The notes beneath the pieces were generated by a model. It was given only the letters and a program-made list of their open reading frames with translations, ran no database searches and was not told where the DNA came from. The translations under genes were made by a program, and so were the position numbers. DNA of 64,000 bases from Cryptomeria japonica (taxonomy: Eukaryota; Streptophyta; Pinopsida; Cupressales; Cupressaceae): assembly GCF_030272615.1 (NCBI RefSeq), contig NC_081413.1:555731136-555795135 (forward strand), in the 5' to 3' direction. Below are positions 44,634-57,180 of the stretch, piece by piece. Numbering within the stretch: position 1 is the stretch's first letter; every line of letters starts with the position of its first letter.

Positions 44634-45852
44634 ATAGAGGGGAGTCAGAACTGATTAATGCATAGATGACGTGGGATGCATAATTTTCATAGGCTGGGGA
44701 AAACAATTGCTCTACCAAGAACTCATAATGACTCTGTTGCTCTGGAATTTGTAGCAGTGAAGCGATAGTGGTCATTGCATCGGTCACTTTGTTGTCCAAC
44801 CTTGGTATTAGCTCGAAGGTGATATGTACAAAGTACTGTTTGAAGTCATCCGCCATTCTCTTATAGGGCATTAGTTTATCATCCTTTGTCTGATATTCAT
44901 CATTGATTTGATTGATGACTAATTGAGAGTCTCCATAGACTCTCAATTTCATGATTTTCCATTCTACAACCATTTTGATTCCTATGACCAGGGCTTCATA
45001 CTCAGCAATGTTATTGGTGCATGGAAACATCAATCTATAAGATCTTGGAATTGTGTTCCCTTCTAGAGTGATGAAAAAGATGCCAACACCCGATCCATGT
45101 TGGGTGTAGGAACTGTCAAAGTACAGGGTCCATTGCTCAGGTGTGATAGTAAGGACATCCATGTCTGGAAATTCTAACCGCATTGGTTGTTTATCTGGTA
45201 GTGGTGCTTCAGCTAGTTGATCTGCAATTACCTGTCCTTTGATAGCCCAATGCTCTGTGTATTGGATATCAAACTCACTAAGATTCATGACCCATTTAGC
45301 CAGTCACTCTATAAGAGTTTCTTTGCTGAGCAAATACTTAAGAGGATCAATTTTTTCTACTAGCTTGATTGTGTGAGCTAGCATGTAATGGCAGAACTTT
45401 TGAGAGGCAAATACTACTATTAGTAAGGCCTTTTCAATGAATATACAATTTAGTTCATAGCCATTCAATGTCCTGCTTATGTAGTATATAGCTCATTCCT
45501 TGCCTTCCGGATCTTCTTGTGCTAGCAGTGCCCCCAGTGAGACTTCCGTTGGGGATATGTAGAGAATGAGCGATTTCCCTACTATTGGTAGTACCAGAAC
45601 TAGTGGATTCTTTAGATATTACTTGAGTTGATAGAATGATTTAGCACACTTGGCTTTCCATCTGAAAGGTATGTTCTTGTGTAGCAGATGATTGAATGGT
45701 AGACTTTTATCAGCTAGTTGGGATATGAATCACTTGATAGATTGTAGTCATCCTTGTAGAGATCTAAGTTGACTAATGTTCCTAGGAGGTGGCATCTCTA
45801 TGATGGCCTGTACCTTCATTGGATCTACTTCAATGCCTTTTCCAGACACAAT
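44634..45852 (-). pseudogene. Tat RNase H (gypsy type) and second, archaeal-type RNase H
   Basis: 45852-45289 contains the gypsy RNase H in broken frames (AIYYISRTLNGYELN, a WVMNLSEFDIQYTEH tail). The intact frame 45288-44524 then encodes ADQLAEAPLPD, WTLYFDSSYTQHGSGVGIFF (catalytic Asp), NNIAEYEALVIGI (Glu), LRVYGDSQLVINQI (Asp) and NKVTDAMTTIASL (Asp). The second domain is the archaeal-like RNase H that marks the Tat clade. The 44524 end overlaps the integrase frame by about 110 bp in another frame, so a frameshift lies in between. Confidence 0.85.
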
Positions 45853-46673
45853 TTAGCCTAGTAGTTTACCTAATTTGACCCCAAAGACACACTTCTTAGG
45901 GTTTAGCTTGACTTGGAATTGCTCCAATCGTTGAAAGATTTTATCTAATATGCCCAGATGTTGTGCCCAGGTGAATGACTTAGCCATTAAATCATCCACA
46001 TAGTCCTCCATGAAGGTATGCATCATATCATGAAAGATTGTCATCATCTCTCTTTGATAAGTTGCCCCAGCATTCTTTAAGCCAAAGGCATGGCATTCCA
46101 ACAATATGTTCCCCAAGGACAGACCTGAACAATTTTTTTATCTTGATCCTCTGGTGCAATTTTGATTTGATTGTAGCCAAAGAAACCATCCATTAATGAT
46201 AGCATTGCATGGCCTTCTGTTAGGTCCACAATTATGTCGATGTTGGGCAAAGGAAAGTCATCCTTTGGACATGCTTTGTTGACATCTCTAAAATTTATGC
46301 ATATTCTGATGCTTTCGTCTGGTTTTGAAACTAGTACAATGTTTAAAATATATTCAACATAATCTATAGGTCAAATGAATCTGACATCTAATAACTTCTT
46401 TAGTTTAGTTTAGACCATTAATGATGCATGCGGATTCATTTTTCTTAATTTTTGTTTGACTGTCTTAGCTTCTAGAGCAATAGATAAATGATGCATGATT
46501 AGGTTTGGATCTATTCTGAGCATATAAGCATAGGACCAAGAAAAATTGATTTTCTTTTCTTTGAAGAATTTGATAAACTCTGGTTGTTCTTCTTTTGTCA
46601 ATGATTCGGCTAGGTGTATGTTTTTAGTTGTTGCTTCTATACCTATGTTTATTGATTGAGTTGGCTCAATCAA
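45853..46673 (-). pseudogene. Tat reverse transcriptase
   Basis: 46673-46410 codes the RT start (FSWSYAYMLRIDPNLIMHHL). The middle is readable across stops: NKACPKDDFPLPNID and SLMDGFFGYNQIKIAPEDQ. 46116-45853 has the fingers/palm with NAGATYQREMMTIFHDMM and the catalytic EDYVDDLMAKS. YVDD and the PKDDFPLPNID spacing are typical of Tat elements. At least two stops and one frameshift. Confidence 0.87.
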
Positions 46674-48005
46674 TATGGGTGACCACTCTTGATAGTGTTT
46701 AGGAAGAGTATCAAGTCTCCCATCCTTAGGTGCCTTAAAAAGTTTTTCACCCTCAGATGCATCCTTTACTTTTTATTTTTCATGATCTAGTGCTGCCATT
46801 GACTGGTTTTTAGTATTAGATCCTTTGTTTCTTTCATTTTTGTGACTGAGAGACTTGGCACTCCCTTGAGTGCAGATATCGTTATTTTTTTTGTTGGTAG
46901 AGCATGTTCCTAGGTTGACTGTACATAGATACTAGACAATAGATTCATCATATGGGAAGATAGGTATATCATGGTGTTCAAGTTCATCCCAGTCTATGAG
47001 ATAAGGAAATACAAGCAGTAAGGAGTCATTTGGTGGGTTGAGATCGGCTGCGGTAAGTGTCATGATAGAGGTAGCATTAGAGTTGTTTGGGATGATGATT
47101 AGGCTAATGAGACTGTCAAGGTCTTTGATGGTATCATCTTCTATGTAAACTTGGTCATAGTGTTGTTGTTCATTCTCCTTAGCCTCGTAGATATGTCGTG
47201 GTCCGAATTCAAGTAATCGAGACTCTGCACCTTGTCTCTCGGGAAAAAGGGGTATATATGAATGGATAGTACCTTCCTCAACATCCTTGGTAATATTTGA
47301 ACAACTACCCCATTCATAGTCATTAGAATTAGTTTCATAAGTACTGTCCCAGAGTCTCTCAGTGCTACTGACAAGTATGTTGTAAGGTGAGAAAAGATCT
47401 CTGATAATTGATACCAGTCTTGTAGTTTTTTTTTATTCAGAATCAGAGCCTTCTTGTACCCTGTGAATTTGTTCATATATTGTTTCTCCTTAGGGAGAAA
47501 TGATTTCTTCAGGTGGTGGCATTGCCTTTTTTTGAATAGGTTCTTGTACATGATGCACTTTTCTATAAGAGGCTTATTCCCTTTGAATGACAAGTTCCTT
47601 TTGTCATTTCTCTTTTTCCTGGTGTTATCGTTCTTTCCTTGTTGTTTCTGTTGCTTGGTGTAGTTCCTCTTTCCATGAGTTCTCATTGTATTTATTCTTT
47701 GCTTTCCATTGAGGTTTTTGATACTTATTTTGTGTGTTCCTAGGTGGTATGTTGTGTCCATATCCTAGTCATGTTTTGTCCCATGAAAATTGTGAAGGAG
47801 GTTCTAGCAGTTTTGTAATGCCTTCTTGACACTTGCCTATAGGTCCTTTGTCATTGTATTCCATCTGTTGCATGATCAAGAATCCTTTTCCATACTATTG
47901 TGTTGGTATGGCCACCTCTAGAGTAGCAGCTCTGACCTCTTCCTCATCCTTGTATAGACAACTAAGGATGTCTTTCTCTTTTGATTCATTTTCTAGTGTG
48001 CCCAA
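46674..48005 (-). pseudogene. Tat protease-RT linker
   Basis: A 206-aa frame (47761-47141) lies here but is lysine/asparagine-rich and has no catalytic motif. In Tat elements a long variable linker separates protease and RT, which fits the position. Stops break both sides. Confidence 0.5.
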
Positions 48006-49069
48006 TTAGATAAATTTGCCATCAAACTTAGTGATGGGCTGTGTTGCTTGATGTGTAGATGCAGAAGGTTGTCCATGATATTTTGGTGATGTTGGTAATT
48101 TTGATAGACACATGGGTTCAAAAGAGTATTCTCCCATGCCTTGATCTTTGATTTTCATCTCTTTTTTGAAGTCCATGGATAAAGACTTGATCTTTTCTTG
48201 ATGATGATCTAATTTTGAGGAAGTTGGAGCTTCCTTGTTGTGTGGAACTAGGTTGTCTTGAGTTGCCCCCATAGCATTGCAATGTTGAAAATGGTTATTA
48301 TCAGCAAATATGGATATTTCATGTCCATTATACACAAATTTGACACACTAATGGTATGTTGAAGGCACTACTTGCATCTCATGTATCCAAGGACGACCCA
48401 ATAGAATACTGTATGTCCAGTCTATGTCTAAGACTTGGCACATAGTATCCCTTTGTATTGGTCCTACCTGAATAGGTAGTATCACGGTTCCTTTGGATGA
48501 CCTTTCTTCATCATCATAGGCCTTGATGGTGATCTTCTTGTTTGGATCAATAAACTATTCAGAGAAGCCTAATGCGTGAATAAGCTTTAAAGTACAAATA
48601 TTGAGACTAGCTTCTCCATCTATTAACACTCATTTAACTCGATGTTTATAGACTAAGACTTTGATATGGAACGGAGTGTTATGCAGATGATTCAAGGAGA
48701 CATATCATGTTTGAAAAAGGTGAGGTTATGAGGCCCTATCATATTAGCCACCATGACTTGGAATTTATCAATGTCTAGATCTTGAGGAACATTTTTTTCC
48801 ACCAGTGCTTGTTCTAAGATGTCCTTATGTTTTGGCGAGAATTTGAGTAACTCTAGTATGGATATTTGAGCAGGATTTCTCTGCAGTTGATCAACCAAAT
48901 TATATTGAGTCTTGGGGATAGTGGTGGATGTTGATGTATGCCCTTTCAAGATGTATTTTTTAGCTCTGGTTGTTGCATTGATTGACACATGGTCTTGTTT
49001 GTCCTTGATTTTTATGACATTTATTTGGTTATCATCTGTCGATATGTGATTGATGGTGTTGTTGTACAA
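48006..49069 (-). pseudogene. Tat aspartic protease and upstream Gag-Pro region
   Basis: 49069-48692 encodes the region before the protease (YNLVDQLQRNPAQISILELL, HNLTFFKHDM). The protease core is at about 48640-48350: VLIDGEASLNI, where a GGA/GSS-like triplet is expected after Asp, and YSILLGRPWIHEM. The frame 48335-48006 follows. The Glu at the active-site triplet would inactivate the enzyme. Read through one stop near 48555. Confidence 0.78.
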
Positions 49070-49459
49070 GTGATTTATACGAGATCCTCCTATATTGTTT
49101 GATGATGAAGCTCCTCCCTTGTTTTAATTTGGAAGAGGATTTTTAAAAGCATCATGGTCACTGTTTGTTTTGAGACCATCAACTGTTAAATCACCTATAT
49201 CGATCATATCTTGAACAATGTTCTTAAGCCTCATGCAATCATTTGTGTGATGTCGTTTGTTTCAATGAAAATCACATAAATGCGACTTATTCCACCAAGG
49301 TGGTTTGACTTGGGGTTCAAAGTTGTTTATGGCTGGTAATGTGATAATTTTGTTCGCCATGAGTTCTTCAAACACTGATTCTAAGGTTTTCCCCAATGGT
49401 GTGTAAACGCGTCTATTTGGGAAAGTGTTGGTGTTATCTCTTTGGTTCGCATTCTTTCC

Positions 49460-50573
49460 TCAGTTCTTGTTGTTGCCTTGGTTAATGGTGTTGCCTTGGC
49501 TATTGTTGCGGCCTTGGGTATTATTGTTGGTGTTTGAAATTGAAGGTCCTTGATTGGCATTTTGTGGATAAGTGTTATTGTCTTGATTAATACCTTTTTT
49601 ATTTTTGTTAGATTGTGGGTTACCTGATAAAGCTAATACTGGTTGTTTGGACTTCATATCATTAGCATCAACTCCTCCATCATTAACAACATTTTTGTTT
49701 CTCATCCAAAATCTAGATTTGTTTAAAGTGATGTTGGTCTTTTGATTGTTAAAGGAGTGAGTGTTTGATGAGTTAGTTCCTTTAAGAACTTCAATGTTCC
49801 TTTCTTGATATAGGCTTCCTCTACTTGGATTCCATTTTCTATCAACTTGGCAAAAGATGGTATACATTGGAGCTTGAGTTGATAACTCATCTCACTATTT
49901 AGATTATCGATAAAGATCTCCATCTTTTCCTTTTCAAGCACATCTCGAGGATATCTTGAAACCATATGTCTCCAAAGCTAAAGAACCACCATGAATGTCT
50001 CATTGTTCTTTTGTTTGGTGTTACATACATCCAACATGGTGATTGCGTGCTGAATATTATAAGAGTATTGTGTGATAAATGTGTTTACCAACTCATCAAA
50101 TGATATGATGGGCTGTGTAAGTTTAGACAACCACTCCATTGTTTCCCCTCCCAAACTTCTTGGGAATAGTCTCATCAAGTAAGTGTCATCATGAGCAAAA
50201 TCTAGGCTTATGATACAAAATTCCTGAACATAATCACGGGGATCACTTTTACCATCGTACTTGTCATACTTTGGTATATCTGAATTTGGGGGAAAAGGTA
50301 CCATGTTTAATCTCTAGTCAAAGGGATAAGGACAGATCTCATCCAAGAAGTATCACACTATGGTCCCTTGTTGCATGTCCTGCATTTGCCTTTGCAGCAT
50401 CTGGATTTGTTGTGTAAGAGTGACCATGGGCGCATTTCTACGCCGAGGGAGAACTTCCTCCCTTTTATTAAGATTATCCCAAGTTCGGGTATGCTTGTGT
50501 TCAGGGGTGGTTTTTTGCTTAGGTATGATTTTTGAATCAGGTGTTCCTTCTTCCCTTTGTGGTTCTTGATAAG
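49460..50573 (-). pseudogene. Tat Gag, N-terminus removed by a copia insertion
   Basis: 50573-50353 encodes a coiled-coil-like stretch (TLTQQIQMLQRQMQDMQQG). 50304-49978 has the Gag core (IPKYDKYDGKSDPRDYVQEF, FPRSLGGETMEWLSKL). 49965-49723 and the overlapping 49867-49460 cover the C-terminal part, ending in an N/Q-rich tail. Two stops lie between the first two pieces, and there is a frameshift near 49800. The frame runs straight into the copia LTR at 50574, which shows where the copia element landed. Confidence 0.83.
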
Positions 50574-51682
50574 TGTAATTGATGGACTTGAAAAGAACTG
50601 AGAGGGGGGTGTGAATCGGTGACACCAAAAATAAAACTACTTTAAACACTGACCAATAGACACACTTAACAAGTTTGATAAACACTATGCATGCAATCCA
50701 TAATGATATTAAAGCATCCACAACAAGTAAGACATCTACCATAACACAATTGGTTATACATGGAAAACCCAAATGGGAAAAACCATGGTGAGATGGGACT
50801 CACAAGTTAACTATCTGTAGCAATAGATAACTAACCAATTAAGGTCTACAAAGTGCTCTTCTAGGAGCAAATCCTGTTAAAGATCCCAAAGCTTAATTAA
50901 AATCTATACCTTGTAAAAGGTAGTTCCCTATTAGGAGTAACCTCGATAGAGGATTTCTGAATCCAAACTAATGGATCACCTAATTAGAGGATTTGTACAA
51001 TGAAACTTGTTAAAGCTTACTCGGTTAGGGGATTTGACTGCTGCAGTGATTAGAAAACAACAAGTAGTATGATCTAGTAGTAGCACAACATGCTTGATTA
51101 GATCCTCTTTTATGCTCAAAACTTCTTTACCAACATACTCTGTAACTTAATACTTTCGCCTTCGCACATAACAAATCTCCTTCGCTTCTCATCTTCTAAA
51201 AATAATTCATTGTGATGTCAATATATAGACATTTAGATTTCATGTCCACCTCTAGAAATCATAACACAACTTCCTAGGTGTAGTGTATTTGGTCAAACAA
51301 TCATAACTCATCACAAAAATACCGCCAAATATTTGTCGATGGGGATAACTCATCACGAATAGTGATAAACCATCACATAATCAATGAGTACCGGTTGAAA
51401 CAACAATACTGATTGGAGTTAAGCATATAAACCATTTAACTGTTGATGCTCATGTGATAATCTTCGTTGGATCTTCATGTTGATGTCGAGTTATGAATCT
51501 TCGCTAGTTGTCTTCATGCATATATCGATTGTTGCCGTGTATCGGTTAGATATATACCGATTGTAGTATAAACAACTTTGAAGTCACACACTAGTAGACA
51601 ATATGAACATATGTGTGTGTATGTGTTTCATCAATGACAACATATGATGAAGTTAATCATTACAATCATTATCAAGCCAACA
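50574..51682 (-). repeat. 3' LTR of the copia element
   Basis: On the minus strand it starts TGTTGGCTTG after the purine tract and ends AATTACA next to the Tat gag. The TG..CA ends and the abrupt break in the gag frame define it; the partner LTR is not in the window. No gene. Confidence 0.78.
51220..51229 (-). promoter_or_regulatory. Possible TATA box in the copia LTR
   Basis: TCTATATATTG on the minus strand, about 455 bp into the LTR. Confidence 0.45.
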
Positions 51683-51841
51683 ATTTCCCCCTTTGGCATT
51701 GATGGCAACACTTAGAAAATTTTATAGAAATACCGCTAAGTGTTCTTACAAAAAATATATACACATATACATATACTCCCCCTTAATACATACACCATAC
51801 AAAATTTTCACAACACACATACATATTTCTACTCCCCCTTT
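51683..51841 (-). promoter_or_regulatory. Three polypurine tracts before the copia 3' LTR
   Basis: On the minus strand, CCAAAGGGGGAAAT adjoins the LTR (51683-51696). Further AAGGGGGAG tracts lie at 51776-51784 and 51831-51841. The first and third are followed or preceded by similar words (GGCATTGTTGTCAAAG, ATCAATGCCAAAG), so they are duplicates. Sireviruses are known for such multiple tracts. Confidence 0.8.
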
Positions 51842-52003
51842 GACAACAATGCCAAATTGAAAAAGCAAAAAAAATATATATATAGAGAGAGAGAGAGAGA
51901 AAATTTGTATCAAAGTGTTTTTCATATACAACAACTTGAAAAAGTGAATCATGATTCATGCATTTGCAATCCTTAGAAAAATTGCATTAAAATTCCTCTC
52001 CAA

Positions 52004-55000
52004 CTATGATAAAGCATGATCCCATGTCTCTAGCAAGTTCTCAGTTAACTCGAGTGTAGACATAATCTGAGTATGAAACTCTTCCATGGAATCAAGTGAA
52101 CATGTTTTTGGAGTAGCTAAAATAGCTTCTGCATTCATGTGGGCTCTTTGTAGTATGTCCACTTGGGATGTGAGTTGACTCTTCAATTCCTTCAGTGACC
52201 GGAGTCTTTTTTCTTTTTCAAGATCATAGGCATCTAACCCGTTGTGCAAATAATCCACAGATTTGCTAAAAGCAAAAATAGAGTCTTGAAGTGGTACATA
52301 TGCATTGCATATCTTTTCTATCTCTTGCTCAGTTTCAGTTCGCCTATTATTGATATCAGCAAAAAATAATGAAACATTAGAAGTAGATGCAATATATTTC
52401 CCTCCTATTTCAATAGCTTGTCATAATAAATCTTTATTAATAGATAGAGCAAGTTTTCCTGTATCAATCTCTTTCATAAGTTGCTCTCCTTATTTTTTCC
52501 TATAACTCTTCTCAGCATATGTTTGTGTTGCTTCTTCTAGGGACTTAATTTGGTCAAATGCATCTACAACCAGTTGACCAAATTTTCTAATAGGTGTTGT
52601 CAAATGCCCTATAGCAGTTTCTTGTAGTAGACTTGTCAAAATATCTACAACAATCTGAATGGTTTTTTCTTCCATTCTTTGTTCTTTAAGTCTCTTCTTG
52701 TGTGCCCTAGATTGCATGACAGTTGCAATATTCATCATTTTAGATGCACTCATATTATCAACAATTATAGGCCCTGAGATGCCTAATGAGTCATCATCAT
52801 CTTCATCAGTATGATGTATGACTAATGATTTTACCGGTTCAAAAGATGTTACTTTAACAATCTATTTTTTTCTTCATCCTTCTATGTTTCTTGTGCAGAA
52901 ATCTCTATATCAACTATTGCATCATATTCCTTATGAATGTCATGTGAAACTGGTGGCAGTTGGGATTTCATTGGTTGTTCCTTGATAGGTAGAATATCCA
53001 CTCTTGGTTGAGTTGTCGGTTTCTCAACTGAAGTAACCTATGATACAGTGATTCCAGGTGGCTACATATCAGGTGTGGTTATGTCACCAGATAAATCAAT
53101 TGAATCTTGAATATCATCATCAAGTATGACTTGTTGGAAAATAGTGTCATCCTTCTTCTTGACAGGATAAACAACATCAGGTTGCACAATTTCTTCCTCA
53201 TCCATTTCAGGTTGATCAACGGTATCTTGCTCATCCTTAGAGGAATGAATATGCTCTTTCATTTGTTGGATGTTACAAGAAATTTGATGAGTCTCAGTCT
53301 CAACAAGTTGCACCTTTCCACTAATCAGCTTCAATCTTCTTGTTTTGTAATCAAAATGAACTTTGTACTTATCAACCAATTCATTCAGCTTATTCTTTGA
53401 CAAATTAGAAAAATATTGTACAAATAAATCATCAATTCTTTCTTTATTGTTTCCTCCCATTTATTCAAAAGAATAGTATACAAGGAGTTAGAGATATCAT
53501 TTTCAAGATCGCGAGGTAATCTATTGTAATGACACAAAAAAGTGATTACCTATTGAATAACTTGTTCCTTTTCATTTTCATTGAATGAATCAAAATGTTC
53601 TTTGAATTTATCAAATAAGTTTCTTCCTAATGTCTTCATTATTCTCTCAAAGGTAGTCTTAAGCTTGTAAGTAGAGATATCAAAAGGCACAGTTGCCTTT
53701 GGCACATTCTTCACTAGTTTGGCCAATTTACCAGTTGCCTTCATCTTCTTTGGTTCCTCCTCAGTATCAGTACCTTCAGATTCCTCTTGGAGAATTAGTT
53801 TCCGACATATTTTCTTTGATGCAGTTTCCTTCTTTACATACACTTTAGGTTCTGGTTCCGTTTTGGTTTGGATACTTCGTGTCACTCTTGTACTTTTTAT
53901 CAGTGGAGGTGCTTACTCAACTTTCTTCTTCTTACCTTTACCACTTATGGTAGGAACACTATAGGTTTTAGCTTGTGTAGCCTGAACTTCAACTGTATCC
54001 AGTTTTGCCTTTTTTTTGTCTACAGGAGATGCCAACAAGTTATTGGCATAACCGATCAGCAAGTCATAGTTGACCTCATAGCTCATATCCTCCATTTCAT
54101 ATTCTCTAGGATCAATAGCCTCCATTAAACAAAAATTAGTGGTAACAGTAAAAATAATGTCCTTAGCAAAGTGTTTTACCACATCCTTAGGCAATCTCAT
54201 TCTCATACTCATTTTCTTCTGAAATTCATTGAATTATTTGTTCATGGAAGTAGAGAAAGTATTCTTCACAGCCTTGATACTATTCTCAATCTGGGCAGAT
54301 ACCGGTAGATCCTTAGACCATTCAAGATCACCTATTCCTGGTAGGAAATTTTGGAAATAAAAGAATAGGCCGATCAATAACTGTCCAAATTTAAACTTTT
54401 GACTACTATCCTTCTTGATAGACTGAAGGTTCAACAATAATTGTCTCCTTATGGCCTCACATAGGTCATAATTAACATTTTCAGTTATCATCTTGTATGT
54501 AGTATGCACTACTGCAGATGGAACACTATTCATTCTTCTAGAATAGAATACCCAGTAGCCTATAACCATAGCTGCCAACTTTATTATTGGGTCCCTAATG
54601 TTATTCACAGAAAAAGCATGCCCATCAGAGGTTGATTCGGTTAGAGTGTTTATTGTATTCTTTTGAAATACGCCTCAGCTTAGGTACTTCATTGGTTGAG
54701 TAAAAACCAGTTATAACTTGAATAGCTTCCTTGGTTATGGTATGAGTTCTTTCAAAATACATGTTTTCCCCATGAACACGACTCATAATAATTCAAATAT
54801 GTTCTTCAAAATATTCAAGGAAATACGCTGCATTATGAAAACCTTTTTGATAAACCCTAATATATTCTGGTTGAATCTTTCCATTTTCATTGCAAAGGGA
54901 TTTCAACTGAGAATATATCGACAATGATCCTAAATCCTCAATTTTGCAATCAAGGTAGCTGGACAAAACTTTTTTCACTACGACACCACTACGAACTTGT

Positions 55001-55098
55001 GACAAAGAATTATAAGACACAATCTTTTTTGCCTCTACAACTTCCATAGGTTCAGATTTAATCATCAATTTCTCTACTAACTTAGAAGATGATGCCAT
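52004..55098 (-). pseudogene. Extra ORF of the copia element, unknown function, broken
   Basis: The ORF begins ASSSKLVEKLMIKSEPMEV (55098) and continues in pieces: 54608-54234 (IGLFFYFQNFLPGIGDLEWS), 54212-53913 (LRMRLPKDVVKHFAKDI), 53885-53550 (Lys/Glu-rich), 53460-53062, 52753-52490 and 52258-52004. Together about 1000 aa, helical and charged, with a lysine-rich middle. No zinc finger, protease or polymerase motif and no obvious signal peptide. The position after gag/pol space and before the 3' LTR matches the env-like ORF of Sireviruses, but I see no transmembrane segment to support an envelope role. At least six stops or frameshifts. Confidence 0.6.
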
Positions 55099-55599
55099 TC
55101 TAGATAAACTAGATTTCGAAGAAAGATTCCCAAAGAAATACCTTATTTCATGCGTGTTGCCTCATTCGCTAGTTGAATACACAAGTGCACACCAATTCAG
55201 TCTTCACCGACCTTCAAATCAGCTTGATTAGTCAAATTTGGATACACTTTTGACTAAAATCAACTAATCAATCCTTTCTCAGCTCTGCAAGTGCTCAAAA
55301 ATTCTTTCTCGAATGCGTTAGGGTAAAAATAATAAAGTGAAAACTCGCTTTTATCCTTTTTACCTACTGCATTAAATTCTCGCCCATTAGGGTTACAAAC
55401 CCTAATTTTACCACTTAATAATATATACAGTTTTGACATATGTAAAACCGATTGATAACCGAATGACAGAAAGTTATCAAAATTTCATGCATTCAAATTC
55501 TCTTACCACTCATTCATCTCAAGGGGTCTAGAAGTGGATTTACCATTATGTTCCCCTTAGCCATATTAAAAAGGCTTAGTTCATCAGTGTAGGATTCTC
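55099..55599 (-). other. Spacer between gag and the extra ORF
   Basis: About 500 bp where pol would be expected. I find no RT, integrase or protease motif. It looks like a leader of the extra ORF. Confidence 0.6.
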
Positions 55600-56119
55600 C
55601 ACACTGGGTGAAGGGATAGCTTCTTCTTCAGGTGAATCATCACTTTTCTTTTTCCATATTCGATTAATTTCTTCTCTGGTTTCTTCAATATTGACCTTCT
55701 GCATTACCAAGGTCCTGAATTACCTCGTCCAGTTCTCCTTCTGTAATTCATAACCACATGACCAAAGTGGTTACAGATGGTGCAAATGACATTTGTTACC
55801 TTTTCCATCTCAAATGGACTAAACAGGTTTTCATAGGGTCTTTGCCAATTCATGTTGATCCGGTTATCATAGTTTCTCATCTAGTTGCCATTTGGTCTTG
55901 GATGCATATGTGGTACATGATTATTTGCTCCATATCTGCATTCAATTGATTTATGTGCATACATTTTGCATGTGAAGCAATGACCTTCAAATTTCTTGGA
56001 CACATACCTAGCATTAGTATTATAGCTTGTATTTCCATTAGGTTTGTCTCTACAAACATTTGCAGTGTGACCAGATTTATGGCAAACAAAATAAATAGGT
56101 TTAAAGACCTTCTTACCGG
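55600..56119 (-). pseudogene. Copia Gag C-terminal part with three zinc knuckles
   Basis: Read on the minus strand with one stop: VCHKSGHTANVC (near 56075), CFTCKMYAHKSIEC (near 55960) and CTICNHFGHVVMNY (near 55770). The last has lost its final Cys, and the second lacks the usual Gly-His. The acidic tail ends SVENPTLMN before a stop near 55586. Arrays of knuckles like this occur in Sirevirus Gag. The upstream part is beyond 56119, displaced by the next LTR. Confidence 0.75.
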
Positions 56120-57156
56120 TGTAATACCCTAAAAAATGGTCATCTAAACCATAGGCCCCCTAGTCTCGACAACATCACCAAGGTCCTAACAAAAGGCAAT
56201 TAAAATTAATCTTGAGCACACAATTAATTTCTAAAATCACCAATGTCACATGGCAAATTAATCAACCAATTTTAATTAAATATGTATATAATTAATTGAT
56301 CATTCCAAGTAAATCATTTTTAACAATTATCCTAGCTATTTTATTGAATATCCTATAATATTTAATGAAATAAATCAATTTGCCATTAAATCTTCAAAAA
56401 AGGAATTAATTGACAAAAAAGAATTAAAAATTTGAGAAAAGAAACCAAATGGAGATAATCTTGAAAAACAAATTAAAAATTGATAAATAATCTCAGAGAA
56501 AGCAATTAAAACATTTAAATATTAAAATTGAATGAAATAGAGAATAAATCAATTTTTTTGATTTTATCTTACTTTTAGTTCAATTTCCTTTAAAACTAAG
56601 AAAAGCAGCCAATCACATCAATTCACTTGGATTGTGCTTCCTCTTGGAAAATCTTGACCGCTCATCATCATTTGGTCTCAACCGTTGGTTTCTTTCTGAA
56701 TTTTCTATAAATTCAGGGTCTCATCTCTCATTCAAGGATCTTGGAGAATATATTGTTATTATGTTGTTTTTGTTCTAGGTTCATTAAGATTTGTGCATTG
56801 AGATATTACATATTAATTATTGCATATTTGTTACATCATTTAGCTTAAATATTCATATATTTCTTAAATCATATCTAGCTTAAATCTTGCATTCATCTAG
56901 CTGAAATCTTGCATTCATTTAGCTCAAATCCATGCTCATATAAGATTAAAAATCTTTTGTTTAGGTGTTGTCTAGTCACTAGATAGCTTAGTAATCTGAG
57001 AGCAATCTAAACTCGCATCTACTAGAAGGCAATAGGTCACTTCGTAATGGTTTATGGTTTATTATTGATTACTGATTTACTAACCATGCATCTAATGACT
57101 TAATTGAAGTGTCGTGTATTCCAGATACAGATACAGATCCACTTTTCACACACACA
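56120..57156 (+). repeat. 5' LTR of the Tat-like element
   Basis: It begins TGTAATACCC and ends CACACACA, four bases before the primer site. The left edge is fixed by the break of the copia gag frame. The 3' LTR is not in the window, so the right edge is inferred. Confidence 0.82.
56706..56713 (+). promoter_or_regulatory. Probable TATA box in the 5' LTR
   Basis: TTTTCTATAAATTCAGG lies 586 bp into the LTR, about the same offset as in the 950-bp LTR of the related element (593). Confidence 0.65.
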
Positions 57157-57160
57157 TTTT

Positions 57161-57180
57161 TGGCACCCATCGTGGGGCTT
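57161..57180 (+). promoter_or_regulatory. Primer binding site, Lys tRNA type
   Basis: TGGCACCCATCGTGGGGCTT fits the complement of a plant tRNA-Lys (CTT) 3' end at most positions. Confidence 0.8.

Larger units (their letters stand above)
30497..50573 (-). mobile_element. Decayed Tat/Ogre-type Ty3/gypsy element (minus strand), interrupted
   Basis: On the minus strand the order is gag (50573 down to 49460), protease, RT, RNase H, archaeal-type RNase H, integrase (to 43449), a 3' internal region with an antisense reading frame, polypurine tract and 3' LTR. The dual RNase H and the RT motif NKACPKDDFPLPNID are typical of the Tat clade. There is no chromodomain. Its gag is cut at 50573 by a copia element, and its 3' internal region by the element at 33398-41842. 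The 5' LTR lies outside the window. Many stops and frameshifts show it is old. Confidence 0.88.
50574..56119 (-). mobile_element. Sirevirus-like copia element without pol (minus strand), truncated on the right
   Basis: On the minus strand: gag with zinc knuckles (56119-55600), a leader-like spacer, a long extra ORF (55098-52004), three purine tracts and the 3' LTR (51682-50574). Several polypurine tracts before the 3' LTR and an extra ORF after pol are features described for Sireviruses. Protease, integrase and RT are missing between gag and the extra ORF. The gag is cut at 56119 by the LTR of the next element, so its 5' part and 5' LTR are outside the window. Clade assignment is inference. 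Confidence 0.75.

Noticed and set aside
52004..55098. True envelope gene
   Set aside because: No signal peptide, transmembrane segment or glycoprotein-like cysteine pattern is visible; only the position is env-like.
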